A stretch of DNA of 64,000 nt from Chloroflexi bacterium AL-N1 (GCA_013122435.1 WYDT01000005.1:186001-250000); one strand, 5' to 3'. Numbered from the stretch's first letter, positions 27,027 through 36,717 are shown. The notes: generated by a model from the sequence alone, not told the origin. Translations and numbers: made by a program.

Positions 27027-27606
27027 GGGTTATCTCCACACTAGTTTCGCGTAGAAAATATATTTGATTAATACAGATGTGTTAATGATACAATGTTGAT
27101 ATGTATTCATTGAAGACCACATATGTTATAAGAGAGCGCCGTGCTCTACAAAGCATCGGCGCATGGACTGATACGTACGAATCTCATCGATTGGATGGCT
27201 CTACACACAGTATGTTGATATGCGAAAACCTGTCCATCGAATGCCATAGATGACACCTTCCCCAGCATATGATGTACGTTAGAGTAACATATGCTGCGTT
27301 TTGTAGCACTATCTTTTCTACTTCCTGACCATTCTGGTACACATTTTTTCTTCTAATAAGCAATTCTATTTATTAAACATCTTTACAAGCTAAAAGATAT
27401 GATAAATGTTTTTTATTAAAATTTAATACATGTTTAACTTCGTTTTATCCATAACAATGCATAAAAGTTTTATTATAGAATGCCCACAAAGCACGTAAAG
27501 TCAAACAGACTACGCTATGAAAACGTTAATACGAACTTTCTATGTATAGAACGCTTTTGTTACAAACGGCAGTAGTAGCATAGCACAAACGAGAGGGACA
27601 TTCACT
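27027..27606. other. Divergent promoter region with an inverted repeat
   Basis: About 580 AT-rich bases between the divergent desaturase and phoX genes. Arms CAGCATATG (27263-27271) and CATATGCTG (27288-27296) pair perfectly and are followed by CGTTTTGT. This may be an operator or a small terminator. A PHO box was looked for upstream of phoX and not recognised. Confidence 0.45.
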
Positions 27607-28971
27607 ATGTCACAATTTGACCGACGCCGATTTATTCGCAACTCGGTACTAGCCGGTGGCTTTGCCCTAGGTCTGGAAGGACTTGTCACACGTGGTGTTA
27701 TGGCACATCCTCGTTATGGTGAAGGGTTTGCTGGCAAAGGTTTTGGTGGCTACGGACCCATTACACCTGTCGCATCGGTAAATACAGGCGAAGTCCTGTT
27801 ATCACTTCCTGAAGGATTTGCGTATACGGTCTTTGGGCGTGTCTGGACTCCCATGTCCGATGGTCGACTCACCCCTCCCGCACATGATGGCATGGCAGCC
27901 TTTGATGTAAATGGTGAGGTTCGGCTCATTCGCAACCACGAGTTGCGATTGCCCCCCTTTGCGTCGATTGGTGACCCGGAGACATCCTATGACCCACTGG
28001 CGAGTGGTGGTACGACTACACTGATTGTCGACCCCAACACTCGCGAACTGGTGCGCGATTTTGTGAGCCTGAGCGGTACGCTGGTCAACTGTGCCGGTGG
28101 GCCAACGCCCTGGAATACCTGGATCAGCTGTGAAGAGACCACTGTTGGTAAGAGCATTGGCTTTGAGCAGGACCACGGCTATTGTTTCGAGGTTGCTGCA
28201 CAGGAAGAAGGCACCGTGATGCCCGTGCCGCTCAAAGCGATGGGGCGGTTCGTTCACGAGGCTGTCGCCGTTGATCCCGAGACGGGTATTGTGTATCTCA
28301 CCGAAGATCGTGGCACGGCGGGCCTCTACCGCTACATTCCTGATCAGCCAGGCTTCCTGGCAGCAGGTGGGCGTCTCCAGATGCTGGCGATCAGCAATCG
28401 GCCCAACTACGACACACGTACCGGACAAACGCCACTCCAAAACCTGCCTGTCTCGTGGGTCGATATTCCCGATCCCGATCCGGTCAACGCAGAAGAAGAC
28501 TCACTGGCTGTCTATCAACAGGGCATCGCTGGTGGTGGTGCCACCTTTGCGCGGCTTGAGGGCTGCTGGTTTGGCAATCGAAGTGTATATATAAACTCGA
28601 CCAGCGGTGGTGATATTGGTCGCGGCCAGGTCTGGCAGTATGTTCCACGTAATGACTCGGAGGGTGTGTTAATTCTCCTGTTTGAGTCGCCCAGTGCCGA
28701 TGTTCTGGATGCGCCAGATAATCTCTGTGTCAGCCCACGGTTGGGACTCGTGCTGTGTGAGGATGGTGGTGGTGAACAGTATCTGCGTGGCCTGACACCG
28801 CGTGGTCAGATTTTTGATTTTGCACAAAACCTCATTACCAACGGAGATGGAAGTGCCAACGAATTCGCTGGTGCGACCTTTAGCCCCGATGGCCAGACCC
28901 TCTTCGTGAATGTGCAGACTCCCGGTACGACATTTGCTATCTGGGGTCCGTGGGAGCTTGGTGCACTCTAA
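27607..28971 (+). CDS. phoX: PhoX-type (DUF839) secreted alkaline phosphatase
   Basis: A 454-residue protein with a Tat signal (DRRRFIRN then a hydrophobic stretch to about residue 33, VMAHP). The mature part matches the PhoX beta-propeller family: VRLIRNHEL near the N-terminus, ETWNTWISCEET-like segment WNTWISCEETTVG, EAVAVDPETGIVYLTEDRG and DNLCVSPRLGLVLCEDGG. Family enzymes are calcium- and iron-dependent phosphatases that release phosphate outside the membrane. GAGAGGGA sits before the ATG. The gene ends at a shared hairpin with the convergent lipase gene. Confidence 0.88.
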   Translation: MSQFDRRRFIRNSVLAGGFALGLEGLVTRGVMAHPRYGEGFAGKGFGGYGPITPVASVNTGEVLLSLPEGFAYTVFGRVWTPMSDGRLTPPAHDGMAAFDVNGEVRLIRNHELRLPPFASIGDPETSYDPLASGGTTTLIVDPNTRELVRDFVSLSGTLVNCAGGPTPWNTWISCEETTVGKSIGFEQDHGYCFEVAAQEEGTVMPVPLKAMGRFVHEAVAVDPETGIVYLTEDRGTAGLYRYIPDQPGFLAAGGRLQMLAISNRPNYDTRTGQTPLQNLPVSWVDIPDPDPVNAEEDSLAVYQQGIAGGGATFARLEGCWFGNRSVYINSTSGGDIGRGQVWQYVPRNDSEGVLILLFESPSADVLDAPDNLCVSPRLGLVLCEDGGGEQYLRGLTPRGQIFDFAQNLITNGDGSANEFAGATFSPDGQTLFVNVQTPGTTFAIWGPWELGAL

Positions 28972-28998
28972 GTTTCTGAGCTTTGTTCAGCCAGATAC

Positions 28999-29030
28999 CT
29001 GGCCTCCACGGTGATATGAGTGGAGGCCAG
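28999..29030. terminator. Bidirectional terminator between phoX and lipase genes
   Basis: Arms CTGGCCTCCAC (28999-29009) and GTGGAGGCCAG (29020-29030) are exact complements over 11 bases with a 10-base loop, between two convergent genes. Confidence 0.75.
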
Positions 29031-29036
29031 TAGCTA

Positions 29037-30566
29037 TCACTCTTCTTCTTCAGAAGTCCAGGGCGTATATACTTTGTGGAATGTGCGTTGTGCCGGGTTA
29101 TAACGAATCGTGGCTGTTCCATCCTCAATACCGACTGCGTCATAATCCTTCCAGACTTCGGCATCGGTATAACTATGTCGGTGGGCATCGACAAAGAAAT
29201 ACTCACTGTCTTCCACCTCTCGGCCAAATATTTGTATATCAGGGCGTAAGAGGCCATCAAGACTGAGAAATGGTACCGGATCGGTTGAGTCGGCTAATCG
29301 CTGCACTTCGCCCTCATATGGTGTGAACTGAATGTAGGGCGAACCAAAAGCAACTGTGTTACGAATGTCATACTCTTCTTTGAGGGTTGGGGACCCGGCA
29401 AGCGATTGGGCCACCATCCCACCCAGGCTATGACCCGCCAGAATGATAGTCGATCCGGGAGGAATATGCTCGCGAATGACATCACGGACTTCCCAAGCAT
29501 AGAAGTTGGTATCGACAGTTCCAATCATAAGATCATTAACAATACCAGTTGGTTGCCCCTCTACAAATTCTGTGCCAGACAACGTGACAATGTACACATC
29601 CTCAGCAGGCGAACCATCACCTGGATCGAGGGTGCCTGGAATAATCGAAACAGGGCCGCGTTCACCTTCATTGTAGCCATCATAGACCAGTGATGCGAGC
29701 TGCGAAGAGCGTTCAATAGTAACTTCCCCTGTCACATCCGCTGCCGGGTAATCGCGCCCCTCCTCCTCAACGGGTGTTTCTACGACTGGTGTGAGTTCTG
29801 CCGAGGCATACTGAGGGTCGCTTTCATACACCTGGGTTTGTACGCGATACGTGGACTTGCCAATCTGTACCTGATCATTGTGAGGCATGTCCCACGAACG
29901 ATTGCCGGCATGCAGTGTGAGTTGCTCTATTGGTGTGGTTGGGAGTGGCGCCCCCGATGGATTATGCAGTGTAAAAAACATGTTGCCGTTATGCAGCACT
30001 TGACCAGCCACAATCTCTAATTCGTAGGGGTGGCCATCGATATGAGCCGTTTGGATACCCTGAAAAGGTGTCACGGGTACTGCATTGGTTGGGGTTGTTA
30101 TGAGTGTGTCTGTGTCATGCGTTGGGAGGGTGGCAACCAGTTGTTGGAGTGGTGTTCGCGTAGGACGGTTTGGTCGATTCGTCTCTGTCTGTTCTGCTGT
30201 AGATGTTAGTGTAACGTTTGAACGCCTCCCCGTGCGCGCTACAATATCGGTGGCAGCCAACAACGTGAGCAATGCCAGTGCAGCCGGAACAACTGGTGCA
30301 GAGGAAGCTGTGTTAGCCATGCCAAGTGTTGAGTGTGCAGGAAAGGCAAGGTTGCTGCTGTCGGTGGCATTTGCTGAGGCTGCTGTTTGTGGCGAAGTAT
30401 GTGCGTGGCTGGCAGCAGGTGCTTCGGTATCTGGTGTATCGATATTTTGTGCCAATACCGGTGCGGCGAAGAGCCATAGCAGGAGCGCAATACCACTGCA
30501 TAGCAAACGCACCTTAGAAAAGAGAGAAACGTTTTGTGTGTTTATGCACATTTGTAGTCGCCGCAC
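29037..30566 (-). CDS. Secreted lipase-fold hydrolase
   Basis: A 509-residue exported protein. A signal peptide (about residues 19-39, ending PVLAQ) is followed by a low-complexity Thr/Ala/Pro region, a beta-rich domain (about 140-260) and an alpha/beta hydrolase domain with the lipase elbow GHSLGG (378-383, nucleophile about S380) and likely acid and histidine near STDPVP and HRHSY. This is the arrangement of lipase class 3-like enzymes. A GTG at 30566 with AAAGGA upstream is the start chosen; the ATG at 30551 also works. The secreted neighbours phoX and this enzyme suggest extracellular phosphorus and carbon scavenging. Confidence 0.8.
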   Translation of the reverse strand: MRRLQMCINTQNVSLFSKVRLLCSGIALLLWLFAAPVLAQNIDTPDTEAPAASHAHTSPQTAASANATDSSNLAFPAHSTLGMANTASSAPVVPAALALLTLLAATDIVARTGRRSNVTLTSTAEQTETNRPNRPTRTPLQQLVATLPTHDTDTLITTPTNAVPVTPFQGIQTAHIDGHPYELEIVAGQVLHNGNMFFTLHNPSGAPLPTTPIEQLTLHAGNRSWDMPHNDQVQIGKSTYRVQTQVYESDPQYASAELTPVVETPVEEEGRDYPAADVTGEVTIERSSQLASLVYDGYNEGERGPVSIIPGTLDPGDGSPAEDVYIVTLSGTEFVEGQPTGIVNDLMIGTVDTNFYAWEVRDVIREHIPPGSTIILAGHSLGGMVAQSLAGSPTLKEEYDIRNTVAFGSPYIQFTPYEGEVQRLADSTDPVPFLSLDGLLRPDIQIFGREVEDSEYFFVDAHRHSYTDAEVWKDYDAVGIEDGTATIRYNPAQRTFHKVYTPWTSEEEE

Positions 30567-30728
30567 ATGTGTATCCTTTCAACTCAGGACAAAATCAGCG
30601 CTATCGTCTTTACATGCGCTTAAAGTATATAATTTCGTACTATAAAATGCTTTAGCATATTGTAAAGAAAGTGTAACAAAATAAACAGGAGAACTTTACG
30701 TATGGCAGTGTATCAGCCTAAACCGTGC

Positions 30729-30734
30729 TATAAT
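30729..30734 (+). promoter_or_regulatory. -10 element ahead of the metal-uptake genes
   Basis: TATAAT about 44 bases before the ATG at 30778. The -35 is not well conserved. Confidence 0.4.
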
Positions 30735-30777
30735 GCCACGCATATTATAATTTGTGCTTACCTTCACAGATTTCGCT

Positions 30778-31200
30778 ATGTTGCGACTGCTATGTACCCA
30801 CATCCCGTCCTGGCAGTGTTTGCCCCACCGCTGGCTGCGCCATTCGACGGTCTATTTATTGGTTTACATAACTGTGCTGACGATCTCTGTGTTGGGTCCG
30901 TTGGCGTGCATTATTCACTGCCATCTCTTACCTCATTTTTTTTCAACATCAAACACTTCAAGTGCGAGTACCATGTATTTCTGTCAGCTACTCGCAATAT
31001 CTGACTCTGAGTCCACTCCACCGCCATTGCCACTGCTTCCCAGTAGTGTGTATCCACTTACGCTGGTGGGGCTGAGTGGTATAAGCTTGCTAAAACTACG
31101 ATCCACACTTTATCAGTATGTGTTGCACTGTCGACCTTCACAAACGACATATCTCCCTCCTACACCACCGCCTCGATGTGTTGTGTTGCCGTATTCCTAA
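30778..31200 (+). CDS. Small His/Cys-rich membrane protein heading the iron/cobalamin uptake genes
   Basis: About 140 residues from the ATG at 30778. A hydrophobic helix (VYLLVYITVLTISVLGPLA) runs into a metal-binding-like CIIHCHLLPHF motif; a second hydrophobic segment lies near residues 95-110, and the tail is Pro-rich. I do not recognise the family. Cys/His placement at a membrane surface, 145 bases before a metal-chelate ABC operon on the same strand, suggests a metal-related role. The sequence is unusual enough that it could also be a chance frame. Confidence 0.5.
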   Translation: MLRLLCTHIPSWQCLPHRWLRHSTVYLLVYITVLTISVLGPLACIIHCHLLPHFFSTSNTSSASTMYFCQLLAISDSESTPPPLPLLPSSVYPLTLVGLSGISLLKLRSTLYQYVLHCRPSQTTYLPPTPPPRCVVLPYS

Positions 31201-31344
31201 ATGCCATAATGATCTGAATGTCAGGTGAATGTGTATTGTGTGTCTCAGTAGCACTGGTGTGCACTATTTTCCTCATTGAACAGATCTTTCAACCTGTATA
31301 ACAAACAAGAAGCATCATTTCAGAACTAGAAAGCAATTATTGAA

Positions 31345-32484
31345 ATGAAGAGGGCCTATCTTTTATTTGTCTTCCTCTTTGCGTTGGCAGCCTGTGGTGG
31401 AGCACCCGCAAGCCCTGTTGGCATTGCTGATGAAGGGGAATCGACCGAAACAGAAGCGCCAGCCGCTGAGGGTGAAGTGGGTGAGTCAGATGCTGAGGTG
31501 GCAACAGAAACAGAAGCAATGGATGAGGGGGCCATGTCTACTGAGACGGGTAGTGTCGAGCCAAGTATTGCTGCCGATCTGCCACCAGTTGAACCAGATC
31601 TTTCGGCGTTTCCGGCGACTATCGAGAACTGTGAACGCACCCTGACGTTTGAGCAGCCACCAGAACGGGTGATTGGTTTGTGGCAGCCACCCAATGAGAT
31701 GCTGCTTGCATTGGGCCTGGAGGATCGCATCGTGGCGCTGGCAGGTAACTACACCGATCTCCCCAGCGATCTGGCGGCTGCATCGAGCGATATTCCCACT
31801 ATTGGTACATCAATGGCGTGGCCTTCGCGAGAGGTTCTGCTGAGTGAGATGCCTGATCTGGTTGTTGGAGAGGGTTTGGAAGGGTTTGCCTTCGATACGG
31901 CACAAGGCTATGCGTCGGTAGAGCAGATCGAGGAAACGGGCGCGCAGGTTCTTTCAACTGGAGGCAGTTGTAACCCGCTTGAGGGATTCAACCGCGAGAT
32001 TGATGTCGTCTACAATGATCTCCGTACCCTTGGGATGATCTTTGGTGTTTCAGAGCGTGCCGATGCATTGATCGAGGCATTACAACAGCAGCAGGATGAG
32101 ATCACTGGCCGTGTAGCTGACATGGAACCAGTTCCTACGGTTTTCTACAATGGTGGTGAAGGACCTCTCAATGTGCTTTCGGGTGGGGTATGGGGCGACG
32201 CCATTACCCAGGCTGGTGGTACGGTTGTGTTTGAAGAAGACGTGTTTCAGGTGAGCGCGGAGGAATTTGCGTCTGCACCGACCGAGGTGATTTTAGTGGG
32301 CTATTTCCCCGGTCAGGACCCGGATGAACTGATTGCCTACCTCAGAGAGACCTTTCCCAATCTTCCTGCGGTCCAGAATGATCGTCTGTATCCGGTAGCA
32401 ACAATTGATACCGAAGCGAGTGTGCGTATTATGAATGGATTAGAAACCATTGCTCGTGCAATTCACCCGGAAGCGTTCGAGTAG
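31345..32484 (+). CDS. Iron-siderophore/cobalamin ABC transporter substrate-binding lipoprotein
   Basis: A 379-residue lipoprotein. The signal ends in lipobox LAAC (C17), followed by a Glu/Thr/Ala-rich linker to about residue 85. Then comes the helical-backbone binding fold of the FecB/BtuF class (TLTFEQPPERVIGLW at its start, DLVVGEGLEGF, and a C-terminal RIMNGLETIARAIHP). It would bind a ferric chelate or corrinoid outside the membrane and deliver it to the permease encoded next. Ligand identity cannot be read from sequence. Confidence 0.88.
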   Translation: MKRAYLLFVFLFALAACGGAPASPVGIADEGESTETEAPAAEGEVGESDAEVATETEAMDEGAMSTETGSVEPSIAADLPPVEPDLSAFPATIENCERTLTFEQPPERVIGLWQPPNEMLLALGLEDRIVALAGNYTDLPSDLAAASSDIPTIGTSMAWPSREVLLSEMPDLVVGEGLEGFAFDTAQGYASVEQIEETGAQVLSTGGSCNPLEGFNREIDVVYNDLRTLGMIFGVSERADALIEALQQQQDEITGRVADMEPVPTVFYNGGEGPLNVLSGGVWGDAITQAGGTVVFEEDVFQVSAEEFASAPTEVILVGYFPGQDPDELIAYLRETFPNLPAVQNDRLYPVATIDTEASVRIMNGLETIARAIHPEAFE

Positions 32485-32562
32485 CACGAAGGTTACTGAA
32501 GATCTGCAAGGTTGCCAAAATCCTGCGGATCTCAGCACACCTGGTTCTTCAGGAACAATATT

Positions 32563-33651
32563 ATGGATACTGCTACACAACAAACAGTCTCTCGGGACAC
32601 CCTCTTACAATCCCTTAAACGGGTAACGTTCTTCTGGTTGTTAGTGCTTGGTCTGGTGCTTGGGTTAGCTATTGCTGTTGTCACAGCAGTAGCGGTAGGT
32701 TCGGTCACTATTTCATTTGCAACCGTTGTCCGCATCATGATCGAGCAATTGCACCCTGGGAGTATTATCCCAACGTGGACGCCAACTGAGGCGCAGATTG
32801 TGTGGGACTTTCGACTACCACGTGCGTTGCTAGGTGTGATCGTTGGTGCAGCGCTAGCGGTAAGTGGTGCGACGTTGCAGGCAATGGTCCGTAACCCGCT
32901 GGCTGATCCTTACATCTTTGGTGTTTCCTCGGGCGCCTCGGTAGGTGCGGTCGCCGTGTTGACCCTTGGCACGGCCTTCGTTGGTGGTCTGTCTCTTTCG
33001 CTGGCGGCTTTTGTGGGGGCGCTCATCGCCATGGCGATTGTCTACCTGATGGCGCAACAGCAGGGCCGCACAACACCGATGCGTCTTGTGCTCGCAGGAG
33101 TCGCGCTCAACTATGTGCTTTCGGCAGTCACAAGTTATCTGGTGCTCCGTGCCAGTGGACCAAATCAAGGTGTGACAGCAGTACTCACCTGGCTGGCGGG
33201 AAGTCTTGGCAGTGCTGAATGGGCCAATCTCGGGCTCCCTGGCTTTGTCGTTTTCACGGTGACTGGTGTACTCTTGCTGCAAGCACGTGCCCTCAACGCG
33301 CTATTAGCAGGTGAGGAAACCGCGACTGGACTCGGCATTGATGTCGAGCGGTTTCGTATCTGGCTTTTTATGCTCACATCGCTGCTTGTTGGAGTGGTGG
33401 TCGCGATCAGTGGTGCCATCGGCTTTGTTGGTCTGATGATTCCTCACATTGTACGAATGATCGTTGGGGCAGATCATCGGCGAGTGTTGCCCATTGCCGC
33501 ATTGCTGGGAAGCATCTATCTGGTACTTGTCGATCTGATTGCCCGTACCATTATTGCGCCTCAGGAGTTGCCAGTCGGGATGGTAACAGCTATATTTGGG
33601 GGGCCATTCTTCTTATGGTTGTTACGACATCGTATGGGCAATACCCGCTAG
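32563..33651 (+). CDS. FecCD-type ABC transporter permease
   Basis: About 362 residues from the ATG at 32563, which has CAGGAA upstream; the earlier ATG at 32512 adds an unlikely polar leader. Around ten membrane helices with family signatures RLPRALLGVIVGAALAVSG, NPLADPYIFGVSSGASVGA and GLMIPHIVRMIVGADHR. FecCD/BtuC permeases work as homodimers with a lipoprotein receptor and an ATPase. It overlaps neither neighbour and its stop is 8 bases before the ATPase start. Confidence 0.92.
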   Translation: MDTATQQTVSRDTLLQSLKRVTFFWLLVLGLVLGLAIAVVTAVAVGSVTISFATVVRIMIEQLHPGSIIPTWTPTEAQIVWDFRLPRALLGVIVGAALAVSGATLQAMVRNPLADPYIFGVSSGASVGAVAVLTLGTAFVGGLSLSLAAFVGALIAMAIVYLMAQQQGRTTPMRLVLAGVALNYVLSAVTSYLVLRASGPNQGVTAVLTWLAGSLGSAEWANLGLPGFVVFTVTGVLLLQARALNALLAGEETATGLGIDVERFRIWLFMLTSLLVGVVVAISGAIGFVGLMIPHIVRMIVGADHRRVLPIAALLGSIYLVLVDLIARTIIAPQELPVGMVTAIFGGPFFLWLLRHRMGNTR

Positions 33652-33659
33652 GAATACAT

Positions 33660-34448
33660 ATGCAACTCACAACACAAGCCGTCGCTGTTGATATTGTGGG
33701 GCAGCGCATTGTAGAGGATGTGAGTCTTCACATTGAAAATGGTGAGATGGTTGGTCTTATTGGTCCCAATGGCAGTGGTAAGTCGACCTTGTTACGCACA
33801 GTTTATCGGTTGTTGCGGCCTGTGGCTGGCTATGTGCGGGTGGGCGGGGATGATGTGTGGCAAATGAGCGCCCGTGAGTCAGCCCAGCGCACTGGCGTTG
33901 TTGTACAAGAGGCCCCAAGCGACTTCGAGTTTACCGTACGTGAAATCGTGGAGATGGGTCGTACTCCGCACAAGGGTCGGTTTTCTCACGACACGCGAGA
34001 TGATATGGCCATTGTGGAGCAAGCGCTGCAACGTGTACAGATGAACGCCTTCGCTAACCGGCAGTATCACACGCTCTCGGGTGGCGAAAAACAACGTATG
34101 CTGGTGGCTCGTGCATTGGCCCAGCAGCCCAAGGTGTTGGTCCTCGATGAACCGACAAATCATCTCGATATTCACTATCAACTGGAGATACTTGATCTGG
34201 TACGCGCACTCGGTCTTACGACGCTCGTTACGCTGCACGATCTCAATCTTGCGGCTGCCTACTGCCAACGGTTGTACCTCCTCAAGCAGGGACACATTGT
34301 TGCTGCCGGGCCACCAGAGGCTGTGCTCACACCTGCGCTGATACGTGAAGTCTTCAATGTTGATGCGGTGGTTGGGCAGCATCCCATCACCGGAGCGCCC
34401 CATTTATCATTCGTTGCATTGGACACAGTTGCCTTGGAAACTCGCTGA
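33660..34448 (+). CDS. FecE/BtuD-type ABC transporter ATP-binding protein
   Basis: About 262 residues from the ATG at 33660 (TAGGAA upstream; the earlier start at 33615 overlaps the permease). Walker [10 protein letters not shown], signature LSGGEKQR, Walker [13 protein letters not shown] and the switch histidine in TLHDLNLA are all intact. It powers the metal-chelate permease encoded immediately upstream. Confidence 0.93.
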   Translation: MQLTTQAVAVDIVGQRIVEDVSLHIENGEMVGLIGPNGSGKSTLLRTVYRLLRPVAGYVRVGGDDVWQMSARESAQRTGVVVQEAPSDFEFTVREIVEMGRTPHKGRFSHDTRDDMAIVEQALQRVQMNAFANRQYHTLSGGEKQRMLVARALAQQPKVLVLDEPTNHLDIHYQLEILDLVRALGLTTLVTLHDLNLAAAYCQRLYLLKQGHIVAAGPPEAVLTPALIREVFNVDAVVGQHPITGAPHLSFVALDTVALETR

Positions 34449-34475
34449 TAGATGTGAGAGTGTTCCCGTTTTATC

Positions 34476-34517
34476 GAACAGTGCTCCATGAAACTGTACC
34501 GCACGGTTCTTTTTTAC
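34476..34517 (+). terminator. Terminator of the ABC uptake operon
   Basis: Arms GAACAGTGC (34476-34484) and GCACGGTTC (34501-34509) pair with one mismatch and are followed directly by TTTTTT. Confidence 0.75.
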
Positions 34518-34552
34518 ATATATAATGTTTCTTTTAATAAAAAAACATTTAC

Positions 34553-34581
34553 TTGACAGGTGCCATATTTATTTTTAGAAT
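34553..34581 (+). promoter_or_regulatory. Near-consensus sigma-70 promoter of the TetR gene
   Basis: TTGACA (34553-34558), 17 bases, then TAGAAT (34576-34581), 33 bases before the ATG at 34615. This is the best promoter in the window. Confidence 0.75.
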
Positions 34582-34614
34582 CAAACCTATCAGTACGTTT
34601 TGAAAGGGTATGTT

Positions 34615-35253
34615 ATGGCAACCGATGCACGCACGACACGCAAACAGCTGAAACGCGATCAGATTCGGGCTGGAGCGCGTCGTCTGTTTCTAGAGCAGGG
34701 TTTTGCTGGTGCCAGTACTGATGCGATTGCAGCGGCGGCTTCTGTGTCCAAACAAACATTGTATGCGTACTATCCCACTAAAGAGGATCTCCTCACAGAT
34801 GTGTTGCAGCAACTGGTTGATGGTTTACCCCATGGCTCCTTTGTTACGGCATTGAGTGACCATCCTATCGATGCTCCTGAGACCTTGCGTATGCTGCTCG
34901 TGGATCTGGCTCAGCGCATCAGTAATAGCATTATGCAGCCGGACTATATCGCCTTGATGCGGGTACTGATTGCTGAGGCACCACGTCTTCCGCAGTTAAG
35001 CCATCTGTTTACCTCGACTGCGCCAGAGCGGGCTTTTCGGAGTATTGCGATACTGCTTCGTGAAGCACATCGGAGCGGAGTCGTTAACATTCCTGATGTT
35101 GATGCAGCCACCCGTCTCTTCATTGGCCCACTCCTGACCTATGCCATTCTCGATGGCCTATTTGTTCCTGATGGGCCACCGCGCCCACCCGCACCTGAGC
35201 GTATTACAGCGGTGATCGATCTCTTCATGCAATCAATTACTGTATCCACCTAG
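34615..35253 (+). CDS. TetR family transcriptional regulator
   Basis: About 212 residues from the ATG at 34615 (GAAAGGG upstream). The N-terminal helix-turn-helix is typical: RAGARRLFLEQGFAGASTD, then AAASVSKQTLYAYYPTKEDLL. The C-terminal ligand domain (about 75-205) is helical and resembles the AcrR-type C-terminal group. It is 166 bases after the metal ABC operon on the same strand with its own strong promoter, so it may control that operon or itself; this is inferred from position. Confidence 0.9.
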   Translation: MATDARTTRKQLKRDQIRAGARRLFLEQGFAGASTDAIAAAASVSKQTLYAYYPTKEDLLTDVLQQLVDGLPHGSFVTALSDHPIDAPETLRMLLVDLAQRISNSIMQPDYIALMRVLIAEAPRLPQLSHLFTSTAPERAFRSIAILLREAHRSGVVNIPDVDAATRLFIGPLLTYAILDGLFVPDGPPRPPAPERITAVIDLFMQSITVST

Positions 35254-35359
35254 CCTGGCTTTGCTCCATCTGCCACACCTGAAAGTGTGCTATACTCTCG
35301 TTTCATCCAAAACAATCTGTCTTTATGACACGTGTTAGCTGTTTGCAGCAGGAGTTGCT

Positions 35360-36583
35360 ATGCAAGATGCACAATCGCAGTGGAGTTTGTTAACACGCCT
35401 GGTCCACGAGGGCGAACGCAAACCTGTGTCTGATGTTGTTCCCACGACAACACCGATCTACACAAGCGCAACGTACTTACATCCCAGTGGTGCGGCCCTT
35501 GATATAGCCTTTGAGGGTGCCGCAGCCTATGTCTATGGTCGCTATGGCAATCCCACGTTGACTGCACTTGAACAGGCCATAACTGTTGCCGAGGGTGGTG
35601 TGAGCGCTGTTGCATTTGGCTCCGGGATGGCGGCACTACACGTTGCTATTTTGGCCGCAGGAACGCCGCGTGGTCAGACTCATCCACAGCTTCGCAGCAT
35701 TCTGGCTGCCCGCGATCTCTATGGCGCGACTACGACACTGCTGCAAGAATTCTTTGCCTCACAGGGCGTGCAGGTGACCTATTGCGACATGTGTGATGTG
35801 GCAGCAGTCAACGCAGCCATCGACGCTAACAACCCTGATGTGGTCTTGGTCGAGTCAATGTCGAATCCGCTCCTCAAGATCGTTGATATTGCGGAACTGG
35901 TACAACTTACGCGTGCTGCCGGGGCGCGCCTGATCGTCGACGCCACTATGACCACGCCGATACTCCATCGACCGTTGACGCTGGGGGCGGATGTGGTGGT
36001 GCACAGTGCGACTAAATACCTGGGGGGACATGCCGATGCGACGGGTGGGATTGCGGCTGCTCGCACTGGGCTGGTTGGCGACACCATGCGGCGTTACTCG
36101 AAACTGCTAGGCGCGATTCTGGGACCATTCGAAGCGCAACTCATTACACGCGGGATCAAAACGCTGGCCTTACGAATGCGCCAACAGTGTGCCAATGCCG
36201 CTATCATTGCTGCGTGGCTCGAAGAGCAGCCCGAAGTTGCACATGTCTACTACCCCGGTCTCACATTGCACCCACAACACGATCTGGCAACTCAGAGCTT
36301 TGATGGTCTGTTTGGGGCCATGGTCGCCTTTGAGCTGCACAATGGTGGAAAAGAGGCGCTCTTCCGCTTTGTCGATGCGCTCCAACTTATTCTGCCTGCG
36401 ACCAGCCTGGGCGATATCTACTCGTTGGTGAGTCTCCCCATTATCTCATCGCACCGCGACCTGACTCCAGAACAACGTGCTGAACGGGCCATCAGCGACC
36501 GCTTGGTGCGGCTATCCATCGGAATTGAGGATGTGAACGACATTCTGGCGGACTTACGGCGGGGATTAGAGGTTAAGGGTTAG
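35360..36583 (+). CDS. Trans-sulfuration family PLP enzyme (cystathionine/methionine gamma-lyase or synthase)
   Basis: A 407-residue Cys/Met-metabolism PLP enzyme. Visible motifs are YGRYGNPT (substrate/phosphate loop), FGSGMAAL, VDATMTTP and the PLP-lysine motif SATKYLGGHAD, plus the C-terminal SLPIISSHRDLTPEQRA and RLSIGIED. Members split or form thioether links (cystathionine gamma-synthase, gamma-lyase, methionine gamma-lyase, O-acetylhomoserine sulfhydrylase). The stand-alone context does not settle which. GGAG sits before the ATG. Confidence 0.9.
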   Translation: MQDAQSQWSLLTRLVHEGERKPVSDVVPTTTPIYTSATYLHPSGAALDIAFEGAAAYVYGRYGNPTLTALEQAITVAEGGVSAVAFGSGMAALHVAILAAGTPRGQTHPQLRSILAARDLYGATTTLLQEFFASQGVQVTYCDMCDVAAVNAAIDANNPDVVLVESMSNPLLKIVDIAELVQLTRAAGARLIVDATMTTPILHRPLTLGADVVVHSATKYLGGHADATGGIAAARTGLVGDTMRRYSKLLGAILGPFEAQLITRGIKTLALRMRQQCANAAIIAAWLEEQPEVAHVYYPGLTLHPQHDLATQSFDGLFGAMVAFELHNGGKEALFRFVDALQLILPATSLGDIYSLVSLPIISSHRDLTPEQRAERAISDRLVRLSIGIEDVNDILADLRRGLEVKG

Positions 36584-36609
36584 GGAACGATGGGACGATG
36601 GATGAGTTG

Positions 36610-36717
36610 CCAGAGCCTGTCGAAGGCACCCTGAAGCGATTGAACGTTGAGTGGGATGCCAGAGCCTGTCGAAGGCAATGTGGAGTGATGGATGAGTTGC
36701 CAGAGCCTGTCGAAGGC
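36610..36717. repeat. Three copies of an 18-base intergenic repeat
   Basis: CCAGAGCCTGTCGAAGGC occurs exactly at 36610-36627, 36659-36676 and 36700-36717. Flanking words (GATGAGTTG before copies 1 and 3; AATGTGGAG after copies 2 and 3) are also repeated. Its reverse reading, GCCTTCGACAGGCTCTGG, is a kind of dispersed repeat often seen between genes in environmental genomes. The 36584-36794 gap holds no gene. Confidence 0.8.

Noticed and set aside
30085..30645. 186-codon plus-strand frame opposite the lipase gene
   Set aside because: It is antisense to the signal-peptide and linker region of the lipase; the translation is Val/Ser/Ala-rich without any family pattern.
31345..34448. Cobalamin riboswitch before the ABC operon
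   Set aside because: No conserved B12-box-like or adenosylcobalamin core sequence could be recognised in 30567-31344.
35254..35359. SAM riboswitch before the trans-sulfuration enzyme
   Set aside because: Only about 100 bases are available, with a small CACAC/GTGTG hairpin and no SAM-I-like core.
36610..36717. CRISPR array
   Set aside because: Three 18-base repeats with unequal spacings of 31 and 23 bases and repeated flanks; looks like a dispersed intergenic repeat.
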